NCBI GenBank assembly: GCA_030609325.1
Contig: JAUWCL010000004.1
Location: 50,029 to 114,028, forward strand
Origin: Candidatus Krumholzibacteriota bacterium
GTDB lineage: Bacteria; Krumholzibacteriota; Krumholzibacteriia; Krumholzibacteriales; Krumholzibacteriaceae
Length of the DNA: 64,000 nt
Direction of reading: 5' to 3'
The position numbers and the translations under genes are program-made. Under the pieces are notes generated by a model that was not told the origin of the DNA, made no database searches, and was given only the letters and a program-made list of their open reading frames with translations. This document shows, one piece after another, positions 33,141-41,904 of the stretch. Positions within the stretch are counted from its first letter, which is position 1; each line of letters starts with the position of its first letter.

Positions 33141-34979
33141 ATGAGAACCCCGCCTGTCTTCAGGACAGCCGCCCTTATAATACTCCTCGCTGCAGCCGCC
33201 GCTGCGCCGTCTCTGGCCCAGTTTTTTTCGCAGTCCGGCAACCTCGTCGACACGGACGGATACGCGTCGCTGACTGTCTTCCATCCCGGCTCGACCGGAT
33301 TCATAGCGGTCAAGGCCGCGATCAAGGACGAGTGGCACATAAACTCCGACTCCCCCCTCGACAGGTACCTCATCCCGACCACGCTGGTCGTCTCCGCTCC
33401 GGAGGGCATCGTCGTAAGGGGCATTCTCTACCCCGTGCCGGAGATGCTCAAGCTCGAGATCAGCGACGGGAAGATGCCTCTCTATCACGGGACGGTCAAC
33501 TTCGGGGCGATCATCGAATGCTCCAAAGAGGTCGAGCCGGGCGAGTACACGATCAGGGCGGAGCTGAAATACCAGGGATGCAACAACATGACCTGCCTCG
33601 AGCCGGCCACCACGATCGAGGAGATCACGATAATAATCGGCACGATGGAGGAACTCGAGGAGATGGCGCATGAGAACATCTTCCTCGCTCCACCGTTCGT
33701 CGACGGCAGGGACGCACCGGTCACCGCCGGAACCGAAGAGGGCGACAACGGCTCCGGCGACCCGCTCGAGAAAAACGGATTGATCCTGGCGTTCATATTC
33801 ATCTATCTCGGGGGTCTGGCGCTGAACCTCACGCCATGCGTCTATCCCCTCATACCGATTACGGTGAGCTACTTCGGCGGCCAGGCGGGCGGAAAGACTT
33901 CGCGCACATTCGTCCTCACCCTCTTCTACGTCCTCGGGATGTCGATCACCTACAGCGTTCTCGGGACGATCGCCGCCACGACGGGCGGCCTGTTCGGCTC
34001 GGCGCTGCAGAACCCGTGGTTCATTCTGTTCATCGCCACCGTCCTCGTGGGGCTGGCCACATCGATGTTCGGCCTCTGGGAGTTGCGGATGCCGACCTTC
34101 CTCTCGCGCAGGACGGGACAGGCGAAACAGGGGCGCTGGGGCGCCCTGATGATGGGACTTACCGTAGGCATCGTCGCCGCCCCGTGCATCGGCCCCTTCG
34201 TCCTCGGCCTTCTCACTTACGTCGGCGAGACGGGCAAGCCGACGCTCGGCTTCCTCATGTTCTTCACGCTCGCCTGGGGCATGGGCACGCCGTTCATCAT
34301 ACTCGGCACGATCTCGGGCAGCATCTCGAAGCTCCCCCGGTCGGGCCACTGGATGGTCTGGGTAAGGAAGATATTCGGGTTCATCCTCCTGATGATGGCC
34401 CTCTACTTCGCCAGGCACATCCTCGGTTCGACCGTAACCAATATCGGCTACGTGATCATAGCCCTCATCGCCGGGCTGACGCTCTGGCCGTTCGACCGCA
34501 CCCCCCAGAAGGGCAGGGGATTCACCATCCTCAAGGCGATCGTCGGCGCGGCCTGGCTGATAGCCGCCGTCGCCATACCCGCAATGCCGGGCGGCCCGTT
34601 CAGGGCGGCCCTGGAGCACGACGGCATCGATTGGGAACCGTTCAGCGAGGAACGGATCTCCGGGGCGAAGGCCGAAGGCAGGCCGGTCATGATCGACTTC
34701 TCGGCCGACTGGTGCATCCCGTGCCGCGAGCTCGAACACAAGACCTTCACCGACGAGGCCGTGAGGAATTACGCGGAGAGCTTCGTCAGGCTGAAAATGG
34801 ACCTGACCACGATAAACAGCGAAAAGAGACGCATAAAAAGGGACTTCGGCATCAGGGGAGTGCCCACTATAATACTCCTCGACACCTCGGGCGAGGAGAA
34901 GTCCGGAGCGAGGGTCACCGGATTCATGGAACCGGAAAGATTCCTCGAGCGGATGAAGGGCGTCTACAGGAAAGAATAA
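33141..34979 (+). CDS. dsbD: Thiol:disulfide interchange protein DsbD
   Basis: 612 residues. After a signal peptide comes an N-terminal DsbD-alpha-like domain (about 30-190). The eight-helix CcdA-type domain (220-480) carries the redox Cys motifs LNLTPCVYPLIP (near 230) and AAPCIGPFVLG (near 346). The C-terminal thioredoxin domain has DWCIPCREL (near 523). It carries electrons from cytoplasmic thioredoxin to periplasmic or outer proteins. It follows the LVIVD lipoprotein by 27 bp. All three Cys pairs needed for relay appear present: the alpha domain has CSKE and GCNNMTC. Confidence 0.92.
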   Translation: MRTPPVFRTAALIILLAAAAAAPSLAQFFSQSGNLVDTDGYASLTVFHPGSTGFIAVKAAIKDEWHINSDSPLDRYLIPTTLVVSAPEGIVVRGILYPVPEMLKLEISDGKMPLYHGTVNFGAIIECSKEVEPGEYTIRAELKYQGCNNMTCLEPATTIEEITIIIGTMEELEEMAHENIFLAPPFVDGRDAPVTAGTEEGDNGSGDPLEKNGLILAFIFIYLGGLALNLTPCVYPLIPITVSYFGGQAGGKTSRTFVLTLFYVLGMSITYSVLGTIAATTGGLFGSALQNPWFILFIATVLVGLATSMFGLWELRMPTFLSRRTGQAKQGRWGALMMGLTVGIVAAPCIGPFVLGLLTYVGETGKPTLGFLMFFTLAWGMGTPFIILGTISGSISKLPRSGHWMVWVRKIFGFILLMMALYFARHILGSTVTNIGYVIIALIAGLTLWPFDRTPQKGRGFTILKAIVGAAWLIAAVAIPAMPGGPFRAALEHDGIDWEPFSEERISGAKAEGRPVMIDFSADWCIPCRELEHKTFTDEAVRNYAESFVRLKMDLTTINSEKRRIKRDFGIRGVPTIILLDTSGEEKSGARVTGFMEPERFLERMKGVYRKE

Positions 34980-35047
34980 GTGAAACTCGCCGCCTTCAGG
35001 AAAGACGGGCCCGGGGCCGGAGCGCTGATCGGAAGGGAAGGCACGAT

Positions 35048-36277
35048 GTGGGCAGCCTGAAAAGACTCCTGATCCTCTCGATATGGGACGATCCCTGGTC
35101 ACTCGGCGAAGGGAGCGGCGTCCCCGACGAGCAGCATTTCATACGCAGGTTCAGAGACGCCGGCGTCGAGCTGCATTTCCTCATTCCGGAATCGGCCGGC
35201 GGCGCGCCGCGGCGGGAGGAACAGGGCGTCCACTTCCATACCTACGGAAACGTCTTCCACAAGGCGCGCATCCTCCCCCCTCCGGCCAGAAGGCTCACGA
35301 TCCCGTATGTATACACCTGCTCCGTCTACGGAGACGTACGCCGCACCGTCGAGCTGGTGCAGCCCGACGTCCTGCTCGGTTTCTCTCACTATGCGATCGA
35401 GCCGCTCAGCAGGATCGGCAGGCAGAAAGGCATTCCCGCGGCGGTCAAACTCTTCGGAGTGATGTTCCTTGCCAGGGAGGATCTTACCGGACTTCGGCGC
35501 TGGTGGCTCAACTTCGACCAGGAAAGGGCGCTCAAGTACCCCCTCGACAGGTATATCGTGCTGAACGACGGCACGATGGGTGACCGGGCGCTTGCCGCGC
35601 GCGGCATCCCCGCCGGAAAAATCGAGTTTCTCCCCAACGGGATGAACATGGAATGGGCCGATATTAAGACAGATATCCCCCGCGAGCGCGCCGAATTCGG
35701 CCTGCCGATCGACAGGACCCTCATCGTCACCGTATCTCGCCTCGTGAAGCTCAAGCGTGTCGATCTCCTCATCGAGGCAGTCTCGAGGATGAGCAGCGAG
35801 GCAAGGGACCGGGCGGCCCTTGTCATCACCGGTGACGGGCCGGAGAGGCAGGGTCTCGAAGAGATGTCCCGGACGCTCGGACTGAGCGGGATGACGCATT
35901 TCACAGGCGCGGTCCCGTACGATTCGATGCCGAGGCTGCTCAAGTCGTGCGACATCTTCGCCGCCACGGGCGAACTGACAAACATGTCGATGCCGCCATG
36001 CGAGGCGATGCTCTGCGGGCTCCCCGTCGCCGCTTTCGATGTGGCGGGCACGTCCGAGAGTGTCCGCGACGGCGAAACGGGCCTGCTCGTCGAGAACGGC
36101 GACACGCGGGCGATGGCCTCGACCCTCGACAGGCTCGTGCTCGATTCCGGCCTGAGAGAGAATCTCGGCAGGGGCGCGGCGGCATACGCCTCGGAAAATT
36201 TCATGTCGTGGGAACAACGGACGGCCAGGGAACTCGAGATCCTCGAGGAACTCGCCTCGGAAAGCAACCCCGGATAA
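35048..36277 (+). CDS. GT4-family glycosyltransferase
   Basis: 409 residues from GTG at 35048 (RBS ggaaggg). The two-domain GT-B fold has LNDGTMGDRALAARGIPAGKIEFLPNG at the hinge (split: RGIPAGKIEFLPNGMN) and VSRLVKLKRVDLLIEAV in the nucleotide domain. The acidic EX7E-type region is TNMSMPPCEAMLCGLPVAAFDV. It transfers a sugar from NDP-sugar to a lipid or glycan acceptor. Acceptor unknown. It is 68 bp after dsbD; a weak inverted repeat (36284-36291 with 36314-36321) follows the gene and could serve as terminator. Confidence 0.88.
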   Translation: MGSLKRLLILSIWDDPWSLGEGSGVPDEQHFIRRFRDAGVELHFLIPESAGGAPRREEQGVHFHTYGNVFHKARILPPPARRLTIPYVYTCSVYGDVRRTVELVQPDVLLGFSHYAIEPLSRIGRQKGIPAAVKLFGVMFLAREDLTGLRRWWLNFDQERALKYPLDRYIVLNDGTMGDRALAARGIPAGKIEFLPNGMNMEWADIKTDIPRERAEFGLPIDRTLIVTVSRLVKLKRVDLLIEAVSRMSSEARDRAALVITGDGPERQGLEEMSRTLGLSGMTHFTGAVPYDSMPRLLKSCDIFAATGELTNMSMPPCEAMLCGLPVAAFDVAGTSESVRDGETGLLVENGDTRAMASTLDRLVLDSGLRENLGRGAAAYASENFMSWEQRTARELEILEELASESNPG

Positions 36278-36456
36278 TAAAAACGCCACGGGTTCACAAG
36301 AGGTGTTGCAAATCCGTGGCGCCTCAGAAATATGAGACTCTCTGGAACGAGATACCCCGGGAGCTCCGACTCGACACCGCCTCACCTACGGGACGGCACG
36401 ACAACACTTCAATCCCCCGGGACTTTTCCTCGATCCGTTAAAATTCTATCCCGGTT

Positions 36457-37557
36457 TCAGGATCTGTCAAGGCCGCTCGAACCGATTATTGAGGTAAGGG
36501 CGGAGATGTACGATCCGATCTCGTAGGTCCCCTTGAACATCTGCCCTTTCACGTCGATCCTGCCGCCGATCGTCATCATCCTTATCGGAACGCCGATGCC
36601 GCTGATGTCGACAAGGTCCCTGCCAAGGATGTTGCCGCCAAATATCCACTCCATCGCCCGTTCGACCTCGGAATCATACCTTCGGGCGCCTCCGGCGCCG
36701 TAGTAATGGTAGACGGCGTTGACGAAGAAGGCCTGGTGGCATGGATAGATGTACTCCCAGTAGACGGGAGACCTGTCGATGAATCTCTTCCTGAACTTCC
36801 TCACCGCAGAGAGGTCTTCCCAGACGAATGCCCCGTTCTCGAGCATACGTGCGTCTATCGTGTAATCGAGGGTCTTCTCGATATTCCGGAGATATTCCGT
36901 CTGCCCCGTGACCTCGACCGCCTGCCCGATCCCCCATAGGGTGTACATCTGGTTCTGATGGCGTCTCGTCGCCGAGTTGGAGAATTCGAAGATACCGTCC
37001 CCACCCTGCTTCCCTATGACCGTATCGAGAACGGCGGTGATATCGTCCATCAGCCCCCGATCCTCCGCTGCGTCATGCAGGCGGCACCAGCCACAGAACA
37101 CGTGGCTGTCCTCGTTGATGTCGAACCTGAACCTCTCCTTCGATACGGAATGCAGCATCTTCGCCGTATCGAGGTATGCGGGATCGCCGAAGACCCGGAA
37201 GGCCATGCTGAACACCGAGATCAGGGGACCCATCCCGATGCTCGGCATCGACCGCAGGATATCCTCCTTCTTCAGGTTCCCCGTCTGGTATGCGAGCTCA
37301 GACCTTATCTTCCCGTCGTACGAGTCGTCTCCGAGATCGGAGCTCCGCCAGTTCATTACGCCCGTCATGGCGAGCGGGACGTACCTGTAGATGTACGTAT
37401 CGTCCAGTGACCAGACCGGCCTGCCATCATCGGAGAGCCGGAAATTCAGCCCCCTTACGACCTTCCCATCCTCCTTATCCCAGAACCCGTCCTCCGCCAC
37501 GGGGCGGAACATCGCGTCCAGGGCCGATCTGAGGTATTTCTGTTTATCTCCGCTCAT
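36457..37557 (-). CDS. Alpha/alpha-toroid (six-hairpin glycosidase-like) protein
   Basis: 366 residues with no signal peptide. Aromatic- and acid-rich helices (VAEDGFWDKEDGKVVRGLNF, DDTYIYRYVPLAMTGVMNW, YWEYIYPCHQAFFVNAVYHYYG) suggest a toroid fold like those of glycoside hydrolases, lyases or epimerases, but no specific family is recognised. The start overlaps the stop of the AAC(3)-like gene upstream by 4 bp (37554-37557), so the two are translationally coupled and probably work together. Function unknown. Confidence 0.6.
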   Translation of the reverse strand: MSGDKQKYLRSALDAMFRPVAEDGFWDKEDGKVVRGLNFRLSDDGRPVWSLDDTYIYRYVPLAMTGVMNWRSSDLGDDSYDGKIRSELAYQTGNLKKEDILRSMPSIGMGPLISVFSMAFRVFGDPAYLDTAKMLHSVSKERFRFDINEDSHVFCGWCRLHDAAEDRGLMDDITAVLDTVIGKQGGDGIFEFSNSATRRHQNQMYTLWGIGQAVEVTGQTEYLRNIEKTLDYTIDARMLENGAFVWEDLSAVRKFRKRFIDRSPVYWEYIYPCHQAFFVNAVYHYYGAGGARRYDSEVERAMEWIFGGNILGRDLVDISGIGVPIRMMTIGGRIDVKGQMFKGTYEIGSYISALTSIIGSSGLDRS

Positions 37558-38489
37558 GAAGAATCACCTGCATCATGCAGTCTTCTGTACTCTTCCTCTG
37601 TGGTGTAGATCGTCACTTTCTCTTTGATCAGTTCGCTCTGCACCCGGTAAAGGTCTCCGGCATTTATTATCCAGGCCGTCGTATCCCCGAACTTCCCGTA
37701 CCTGATCATGTCCCGCCTGACGAGTATGTCGGTGAAGAACTCCCTGATCCAGTCGCCTTCCGGCCTGTGGTCGATCCGGGTCCTTGCCACCTCGGGATCC
37801 TGCGGCCTGACCTTCATCGTGCGGGTCGTGCCGCTTCTGTCCTTCACCTCGACCTCGTATTCCTTCCCGTAATGAACGTCGATCGGGAAATCGTCCACGA
37901 CATCCTCGATGATGTGATAGAAGGTCACCGGACCGATATCTATCCCTATCCCTACCAGCTTCCCGCCGGCCTCGAGGAACCTGTAGAAGGGAGTACCCTC
38001 GCCGAAGGTCGTCGGGCTGAGGTGATGGCTGCCGGTGATCTCCTCCGCCATCTTCCCCATGGCGCTGACCGAGCTCGTAGGATGGACGCTCCTGAACGCC
38101 CCTTCTTTCTTCCTGAACGTTTCGGGAAGGAATCCGACGGTGGATGGAGTCGCCGAGGGATCGAATCCCTCGTAATTCTCGAGGGTCGCAATCTGGCTGC
38201 GGAGCGGCATCGAGTAGGCGGGCATCATAACGGTCCCTTCCGGCCCAACGGCATGTAACAGCACGTCTATCAAGGTATGAGGGCCGTTCGCCACATTTCC
38301 GATCCGCTTCATCGAGCTGTGGACGAAGATGATGTCGCCCTGCTCGACTCCCAGGTCCGCGAGGTTCCGGAGGAGCTCATTTTCAGTTATCTTCCTCTTG
38401 AAAAGCCTCAGGAAGCTGTTCTTTCTCTTTTTGACGGCTTTCTTGAAACCGGGCGAAAGAGTCTTCTCGTAGAGGTTTCTGAGGCCCAT
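37554..38489 (-). CDS. AAC(3)-fold acyl-CoA N-acyltransferase
   Basis: 311 residues. GVEQGDIIFVHSSMKRIG, MMPAYSMPL, FRSVHPTSSVSAMGK and GIGIDIGPVTFYHIIEDV are the signature segments of the aminoglycoside 3-N-acetyltransferase (Antibiotic_NAT) fold. The HPTSSVSAMG segment carries the catalytic His. It is coupled by a 4-bp overlap to the toroid protein gene. Genomic context with glycosyltransferases makes N-acylation of an amino sugar more likely than antibiotic resistance. Confidence 0.8.
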   Translation of the reverse strand: MGLRNLYEKTLSPGFKKAVKKRKNSFLRLFKRKITENELLRNLADLGVEQGDIIFVHSSMKRIGNVANGPHTLIDVLLHAVGPEGTVMMPAYSMPLRSQIATLENYEGFDPSATPSTVGFLPETFRKKEGAFRSVHPTSSVSAMGKMAEEITGSHHLSPTTFGEGTPFYRFLEAGGKLVGIGIDIGPVTFYHIIEDVVDDFPIDVHYGKEYEVEVKDRSGTTRTMKVRPQDPEVARTRIDHRPEGDWIREFFTDILVRRDMIRYGKFGDTTAWIINAGDLYRVQSELIKEKVTIYTTEEEYRRLHDAGDSS

Positions 38490-38498
38490 GATTCCTTT

Positions 38499-38897
38499 TC
38501 AGCCCCGATAGAGCACGAGCGCCTCGCCGTCCAGCTTGACCTCGTCGGTTGCCTTAGAGGTTATAAGGGTCCGAATGGTGAACTTCCCCGACTTCGTGAC
38601 ATCAAGAACTTCCAGCTGCGCAAGCAGCTCCTCGCCGGGGAAGACCGGCGCCCTGAAGCTGAGCGACTGGCTGAGGTAGATCGTGCCCTCACCCGGAAAT
38701 TCCGTACCGAGGATCCTCGATATCACACTACCCGTCAGGAAGCCGTGCACGATCGTATCCTCGAAACCGAGCCCGGTCGCGTAGTCTCTGTCGAGATGTA
38801 TCGGGTTCGTGTCGCCGGAGAGCTCAGCGAACTGTTTGACCTGCTCGAATGAGAAGGAGAATTCCTTCGAGTATTTATGTCCCTTTTCGATCTTCAT
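38499..38897 (-). CDS. MaoC-like hot-dog enoyl-CoA hydratase
   Basis: 132 residues from the ATG at 38897 (MKIEKGHKYSKEF). The hydratase-2 motif FAELSGDTNPIHLDRDYA (residues near 24-41) holds the Asp/His catalytic pair. VHGFLTGSVISRILGTEFPG is the family's second signature. It hydrates (R)-3-hydroxyacyl/2-enoyl-CoA substrates. It lies 9 bp upstream of the AAC(3)-like gene on the same strand, which may indicate an acyl-group supply for that enzyme (inference). Confidence 0.88.
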   Translation of the reverse strand: MKIEKGHKYSKEFSFSFEQVKQFAELSGDTNPIHLDRDYATGLGFEDTIVHGFLTGSVISRILGTEFPGEGTIYLSQSLSFRAPVFPGEELLAQLEVLDVTKSGKFTIRTLITSKATDEVKLDGEALVLYRG

Positions 38898-39036
38898 CGC
38901 GATCACCCCGTCGATCAGGACCCGGCCCGGGATCACAGCTACATAAGATAATACAGGCTTACGAGACGGTTCAAGATTAAAGCGCCACCGGCCCCTTCCG
39001 CATTAACAGGGTTTTCTCGGTGAATGTATTGTTCGA

Positions 39037-39441
39037 TTATTCCTCTTTCATCTTGACCCCTATCACGAGCTTCTCGAGGCCTATCTTCTTCGCGATATCC
39101 ATCACCCTGATGACGGTGCCGTGCTGCACCGCCTTGTCGGCGTTGAGCACAAGTGTCCTGTCCTCGATATCGGAGAGGGCGGCGAGCATCGTTTCCTCGA
39201 GGTCATCGAGCGCGACGGGCTGATCGTTGAATACGACCTGTTCGTCCGAACTTATATAGAGTACCAGCTTCTCCACCCTCGCCACCTCGGCGCTCTCCGC
39301 GGACGGGAGTTCGAGCTTCATGCCGGACTGCTCGAGGAAGGTCGAGGTGACCATGAAAAAGATAAGCAGCAGGAACATCACGTCGATGAGCGACGTGATG
39401 TTTATCAGGACCTGTCGTTTCTTCTTCGGGTTAAACTCCAC
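39037..39441 (-). CDS. exbD: ExbD/TolR-family biopolymer transport protein
   Basis: 134 residues: a short cytoplasmic start (MEFNPKKKRQV), one helix with the functional Asp (INITSLIDVMFLLLIFFMVTSTF, Asp in SLIDVM) and a periplasmic domain. With ExbB it forms a proton-driven motor in the inner membrane. It overlaps the exbB gene by 11 bp. The TonB-like gene upstream suggests an outer-membrane energising role rather than Tol-Pal, though no tolB/pal is nearby. Confidence 0.9.
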   Translation of the reverse strand: MEFNPKKKRQVLINITSLIDVMFLLLIFFMVTSTFLEQSGMKLELPSAESAEVARVEKLVLYISSDEQVVFNDQPVALDDLEETMLAALSDIEDRTLVLNADKAVQHGTVIRVMDIAKKIGLEKLVIGVKMKEE

Positions 39442-40075
39442 TGTCCGTCTCCTCCCGGCACTCAGTCATGAGACGGATACTGTGCAGAAGCGCAGCCGTA
39501 TACTTCTCGATGTCCATGACGATACCCTCGGCCTTGCTCGTGAAGAAATTGTAGGCGATGAGCGCGAGTATGCCGATAGCCAGGCCCGTCACGGTCGTGA
39601 TCAGCGCCTCGGATATCCCGCGGGAGAGGACGTTCGCCTGCCCCAGTCCCTGCTGGGAGATCACGTTGAAAACCTTGATCATGCCGAGGACCGTACCCAT
39701 CAGCCCCAGAAGGGGAGCGACGCCGGCAACCGTCTCCAGCCCGACGAGCCCTCTCTCGAGGGTCCTTACCTCCTGCCTCCCCTGGTCGATGATGAATTCC
39801 TTCAGCTCTTCCCTGTTCAGATCCTGGTTCCGGAGTGCGGGAAGCATAACGTTGGCGAACGTCCCCGGGTGGGTCTCGCAGATCCTCTCGGCGACCCTGA
39901 TGTCTTCGGGGCACACGATCCTTTCGACTGCCGTGATGATCTCGGGGATGATTATCTTCTTCGCTCTGAGACTGAACGCCCTCTCGATCACGATCGCGAG
40001 GGTGAATATCGAACCGAGAAGCAGGGGTATCATCACGATGCCCCCCTTTTGCAGTTCAGAAATGATTTCCGTCAT
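39431..40075 (-). CDS. exbB: ExbB/TolQ-family motor protein (MotA/TolQ/ExbB)
   Basis: 214 residues with three helices. The first helix is GGIVMIPLLLGSIFTLAIVIERAF. The long cytoplasmic loop follows (40-110). The conserved core is LETVAGVAPLLGLMGTVLGMIKVF, split by the Gly-rich GLMGTVLGM, then ISEALITTVTGLAIGILALIAYNFF. The Thr/Glu proton path residues are present. It lies between the TonB-like and ExbD genes in one operon. Confidence 0.92.
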   Translation of the reverse strand: MTEIISELQKGGIVMIPLLLGSIFTLAIVIERAFSLRAKKIIIPEIITAVERIVCPEDIRVAERICETHPGTFANVMLPALRNQDLNREELKEFIIDQGRQEVRTLERGLVGLETVAGVAPLLGLMGTVLGMIKVFNVISQQGLGQANVLSRGISEALITTVTGLAIGILALIAYNFFTSKAEGIVMDIEKYTAALLHSIRLMTECREETDSGV

Positions 40076-40096
40076 ACGGCCGCTCTCCTCCCTGGA

Positions 40097-40945
40097 TCAG
40101 CGTCTGGTGCAGTAGAAGAATGTCCATCTCAACTCGAGATACTCTTCGGGGAAATTATCAGGCAGCGGGTAGAAAGGCGATGACTTTTCCACCGCCGTCA
40201 CGCTCGTCTCCATCAGGGTCTTGTGCCCATTGTACCCGATGACGACGAGGTCGGTCATCATCCCGTCCGGCCATACCCTGAAAATCAGCGTAGTCTCCCC
40301 GCTGATACCTCCCATGTATGTGAATATCGCAGGTGGAAAGATGTTCGATTTGAGCTTCCTCTTCATGTGGAAGATGTAGGAGGCGTAATCCCATTCGTAC
40401 GTGTTGAGCGATATGCTTCCCTTGGCATCGGCGCCCGACATTCTCTGGTCGTAGTCGAGATCGTCGGTGAACCGGCGCTGCGGCGAAGGCGGGCCGATCT
40501 GCGGCTGCCGCATGGAAGATTCGCCGTTTCTCACATCCTGGACCCGGCGTCGCTGCGAGTCGAAATACGAGCCCGCCCAGTCGGGTATCGGGTTCCATGG
40601 CTCCGATTCGGCGTCATCCTCCTGCTGATCCTGCTGATCCTCGGATCGAGCCTGCTGGATCCCGCCGGCATCTGGATCGCCGGCGAATACCCGGTGCGGC
40701 ACCTCGCCCTCGCTGTACGCCTCTCCCTGCTCCAGTTCACCCTCATGCTCGTCCCTCGCGATGGCATTCTTGTCCGAGAGCAGGTGTGCGTTCTCCGGCT
40801 CCTGCCGGATGGCGTCGTCCGGGGTCTCCACCAGCTCGAAGACGAGCGGTGCCGCAGCCGCTGTTTCGGGCTCGCTTTTATCCGGGAAAAGGTCTATCCG
40901 GGACAGGGGACGGTAGATGATAAGGACAATCAGATGAACGAGCAC
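40097..40945 (-). CDS. TonB/TolA-like energy-transducing protein
   Basis: About 283 residues. The reading frame enters a helix immediately (LVHLIVLIIYRP), then a long acidic, Gln/Glu/Pro-rich linker (40-150). The C-terminal domain (about 180-283) has DYASYIFHMKRKLKSNIFPP and TTLIFRVWPDGMMTDLVVIGYNG, typical of TonB/TolA C-terminal folds. The start is uncertain. The helix actually begins further up in frame (SQRIALVVSV), but no ATG or RBS is found before the upstream TAG; GTG 40945 is the fallback. It forms one unit with exbB and exbD. Confidence 0.75.
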   Translation of the reverse strand: MLVHLIVLIIYRPLSRIDLFPDKSEPETAAAAPLVFELVETPDDAIRQEPENAHLLSDKNAIARDEHEGELEQGEAYSEGEVPHRVFAGDPDAGGIQQARSEDQQDQQEDDAESEPWNPIPDWAGSYFDSQRRRVQDVRNGESSMRQPQIGPPSPQRRFTDDLDYDQRMSGADAKGSISLNTYEWDYASYIFHMKRKLKSNIFPPAIFTYMGGISGETTLIFRVWPDGMMTDLVVIGYNGHKTLMETSVTAVEKSSPFYPLPDNFPEEYLELRWTFFYCTRR

Positions 40946-41150
40946 CGATACGACAAGGGCGATTCGTTGTGACCGGTACTTAAACAGATCGATAACCTCT
41001 TGAAAACGCTATGCCTGCAACACTTCATAATATAAATATATCGTCGCTGTATAACACTATTAAGTTACAACCGTTCTCGATGTTCCGGCTTTTTCGCCTA
41101 TCGCGGGCGGAAGAGACTGAACGCCTTTACTTTCAACACACTGCCACGTA

Positions 41151-41310
41151 ACCCTTGTCGTATACGATATTTCCGGAAGGGAAGTGTGTCGGATATTCGA
41201 CGGTGATCAGACGGCCGGAACGCAACCGGTTACCTGGTCGGGAACCGGCAACAGCGGCGAGCAGACAATGCCGGCGGTTCGATCTATCTGCCCGAAATCA
41301 GAAGTGCAAT
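41151..41310 (+). pseudogene. Remnant of a FlgD-like / type IX-type C-terminal sorting domain, frameshifted
   Basis: One frame reads TLVVYDISGREVCRIFDGDQ, then TAGTQPVTWSGTGNSGEQ. After a shift near 41265 the next frame gives NAGGSIYLPEIRSA. Joined, this is a full FlgD-Ig-like C-terminal domain (V.L.VYD.SGR.V..L.DG...AG...V.WDG....G....GG.Y...). It lies in the 340-bp gap between the TonB-like gene and bioY and overlaps the 3' end of bioY on the other strand. The rest of the gap shows nothing. Confidence 0.6.
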
Positions 41311-41838
41311 CGCCGTTTTGACCAGATCAGCGAGGATGAACGGTACGACCGCCATCGCAAGCACTCCCGTCAGAGACTGACCGCTGAGGAGCCACAGGTA
41401 CAGGGTGCCTCCCAGGAGAATCGTAGCGGACCCGGCCAGGGACGCAGCCAGAACGGCGGGCTTGCCCCCGCCGAGGGATCTGGTGAGTACTCCGGCGAGC
41501 AGAGCGGCTGCAGGGAAAGCTGCGAGGTATCCGCCCGTGGGGCCGAACAGGACGGCGGGGCCGAATGTCATCCCGGCGAACACCGGCGCGCCTGCGACGC
41601 CGATCGCGATATACGCGATCATCGCGTAGAAGCCGTCGCGCGGGCCGAGGACGATACCGGCGAGCAGTACGAAGAGCGTCTGCATCGTCACGGGAACGGG
41701 CGTGTAGGGAAGACGGACCGCGAACTGGGCTGCAAGGGCCGTAAAGCCGACGAACGCGGCGATCCCCGCGACGCGCCTGAGCGATCCTGCCATGTCTGTC
41801 GATATACCTGTATAGACCGTCGTTCTTCCGCTTATCAC
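41284..41838 (-). CDS. bioY: BioY biotin transporter S-component
   Basis: 184 residues, six helices. VRLPYTPVPVTMQTLFVLLAG is the BioY signature (split: LPYTPVPVTMQTL). GAPVFAGMTFGPAVLFGPTGGYLAAFP is the biotin-binding loop region. It acts as the substrate-binding ECF component in the inner membrane; no EcfA/EcfT partners are nearby, so they may be shared from elsewhere. No BirA operator was recognised upstream. Confidence 0.92.
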   Translation of the reverse strand: MISGRTTVYTGISTDMAGSLRRVAGIAAFVGFTALAAQFAVRLPYTPVPVTMQTLFVLLAGIVLGPRDGFYAMIAYIAIGVAGAPVFAGMTFGPAVLFGPTGGYLAAFPAAALLAGVLTRSLGGGKPAVLAASLAGSATILLGGTLYLWLLSGQSLTGVLAMAVVPFILADLVKTAIALLISGR

Positions 41839-41904
41839 ACCATTCTCCTTTTTTTCGCGTTACTGTGCGTGACTTCTGGAATCTATCCCTTTCCGCTGGA
41901 TTTT

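Noticed and set aside
33836..35047. Long N-terminal extension in frame with the GT4 gene, overlapping dsbD
   Set aside because: The part over dsbD is Arg/His/Pro-rich noise; a GTG with RBS at 35048 starts the real protein.
33120..35102. A 660-codon open frame antisense to dsbD
   Set aside because: Same reason; low-complexity Arg/Glu/Gly composition typical of reverse frames at high GC.
37554..38489. Aminoglycoside-resistance gene
   Set aside because: The AAC(3) fold is real, but coupling to a toroid protein and neighbouring sugar genes argues for metabolic N-acylation.
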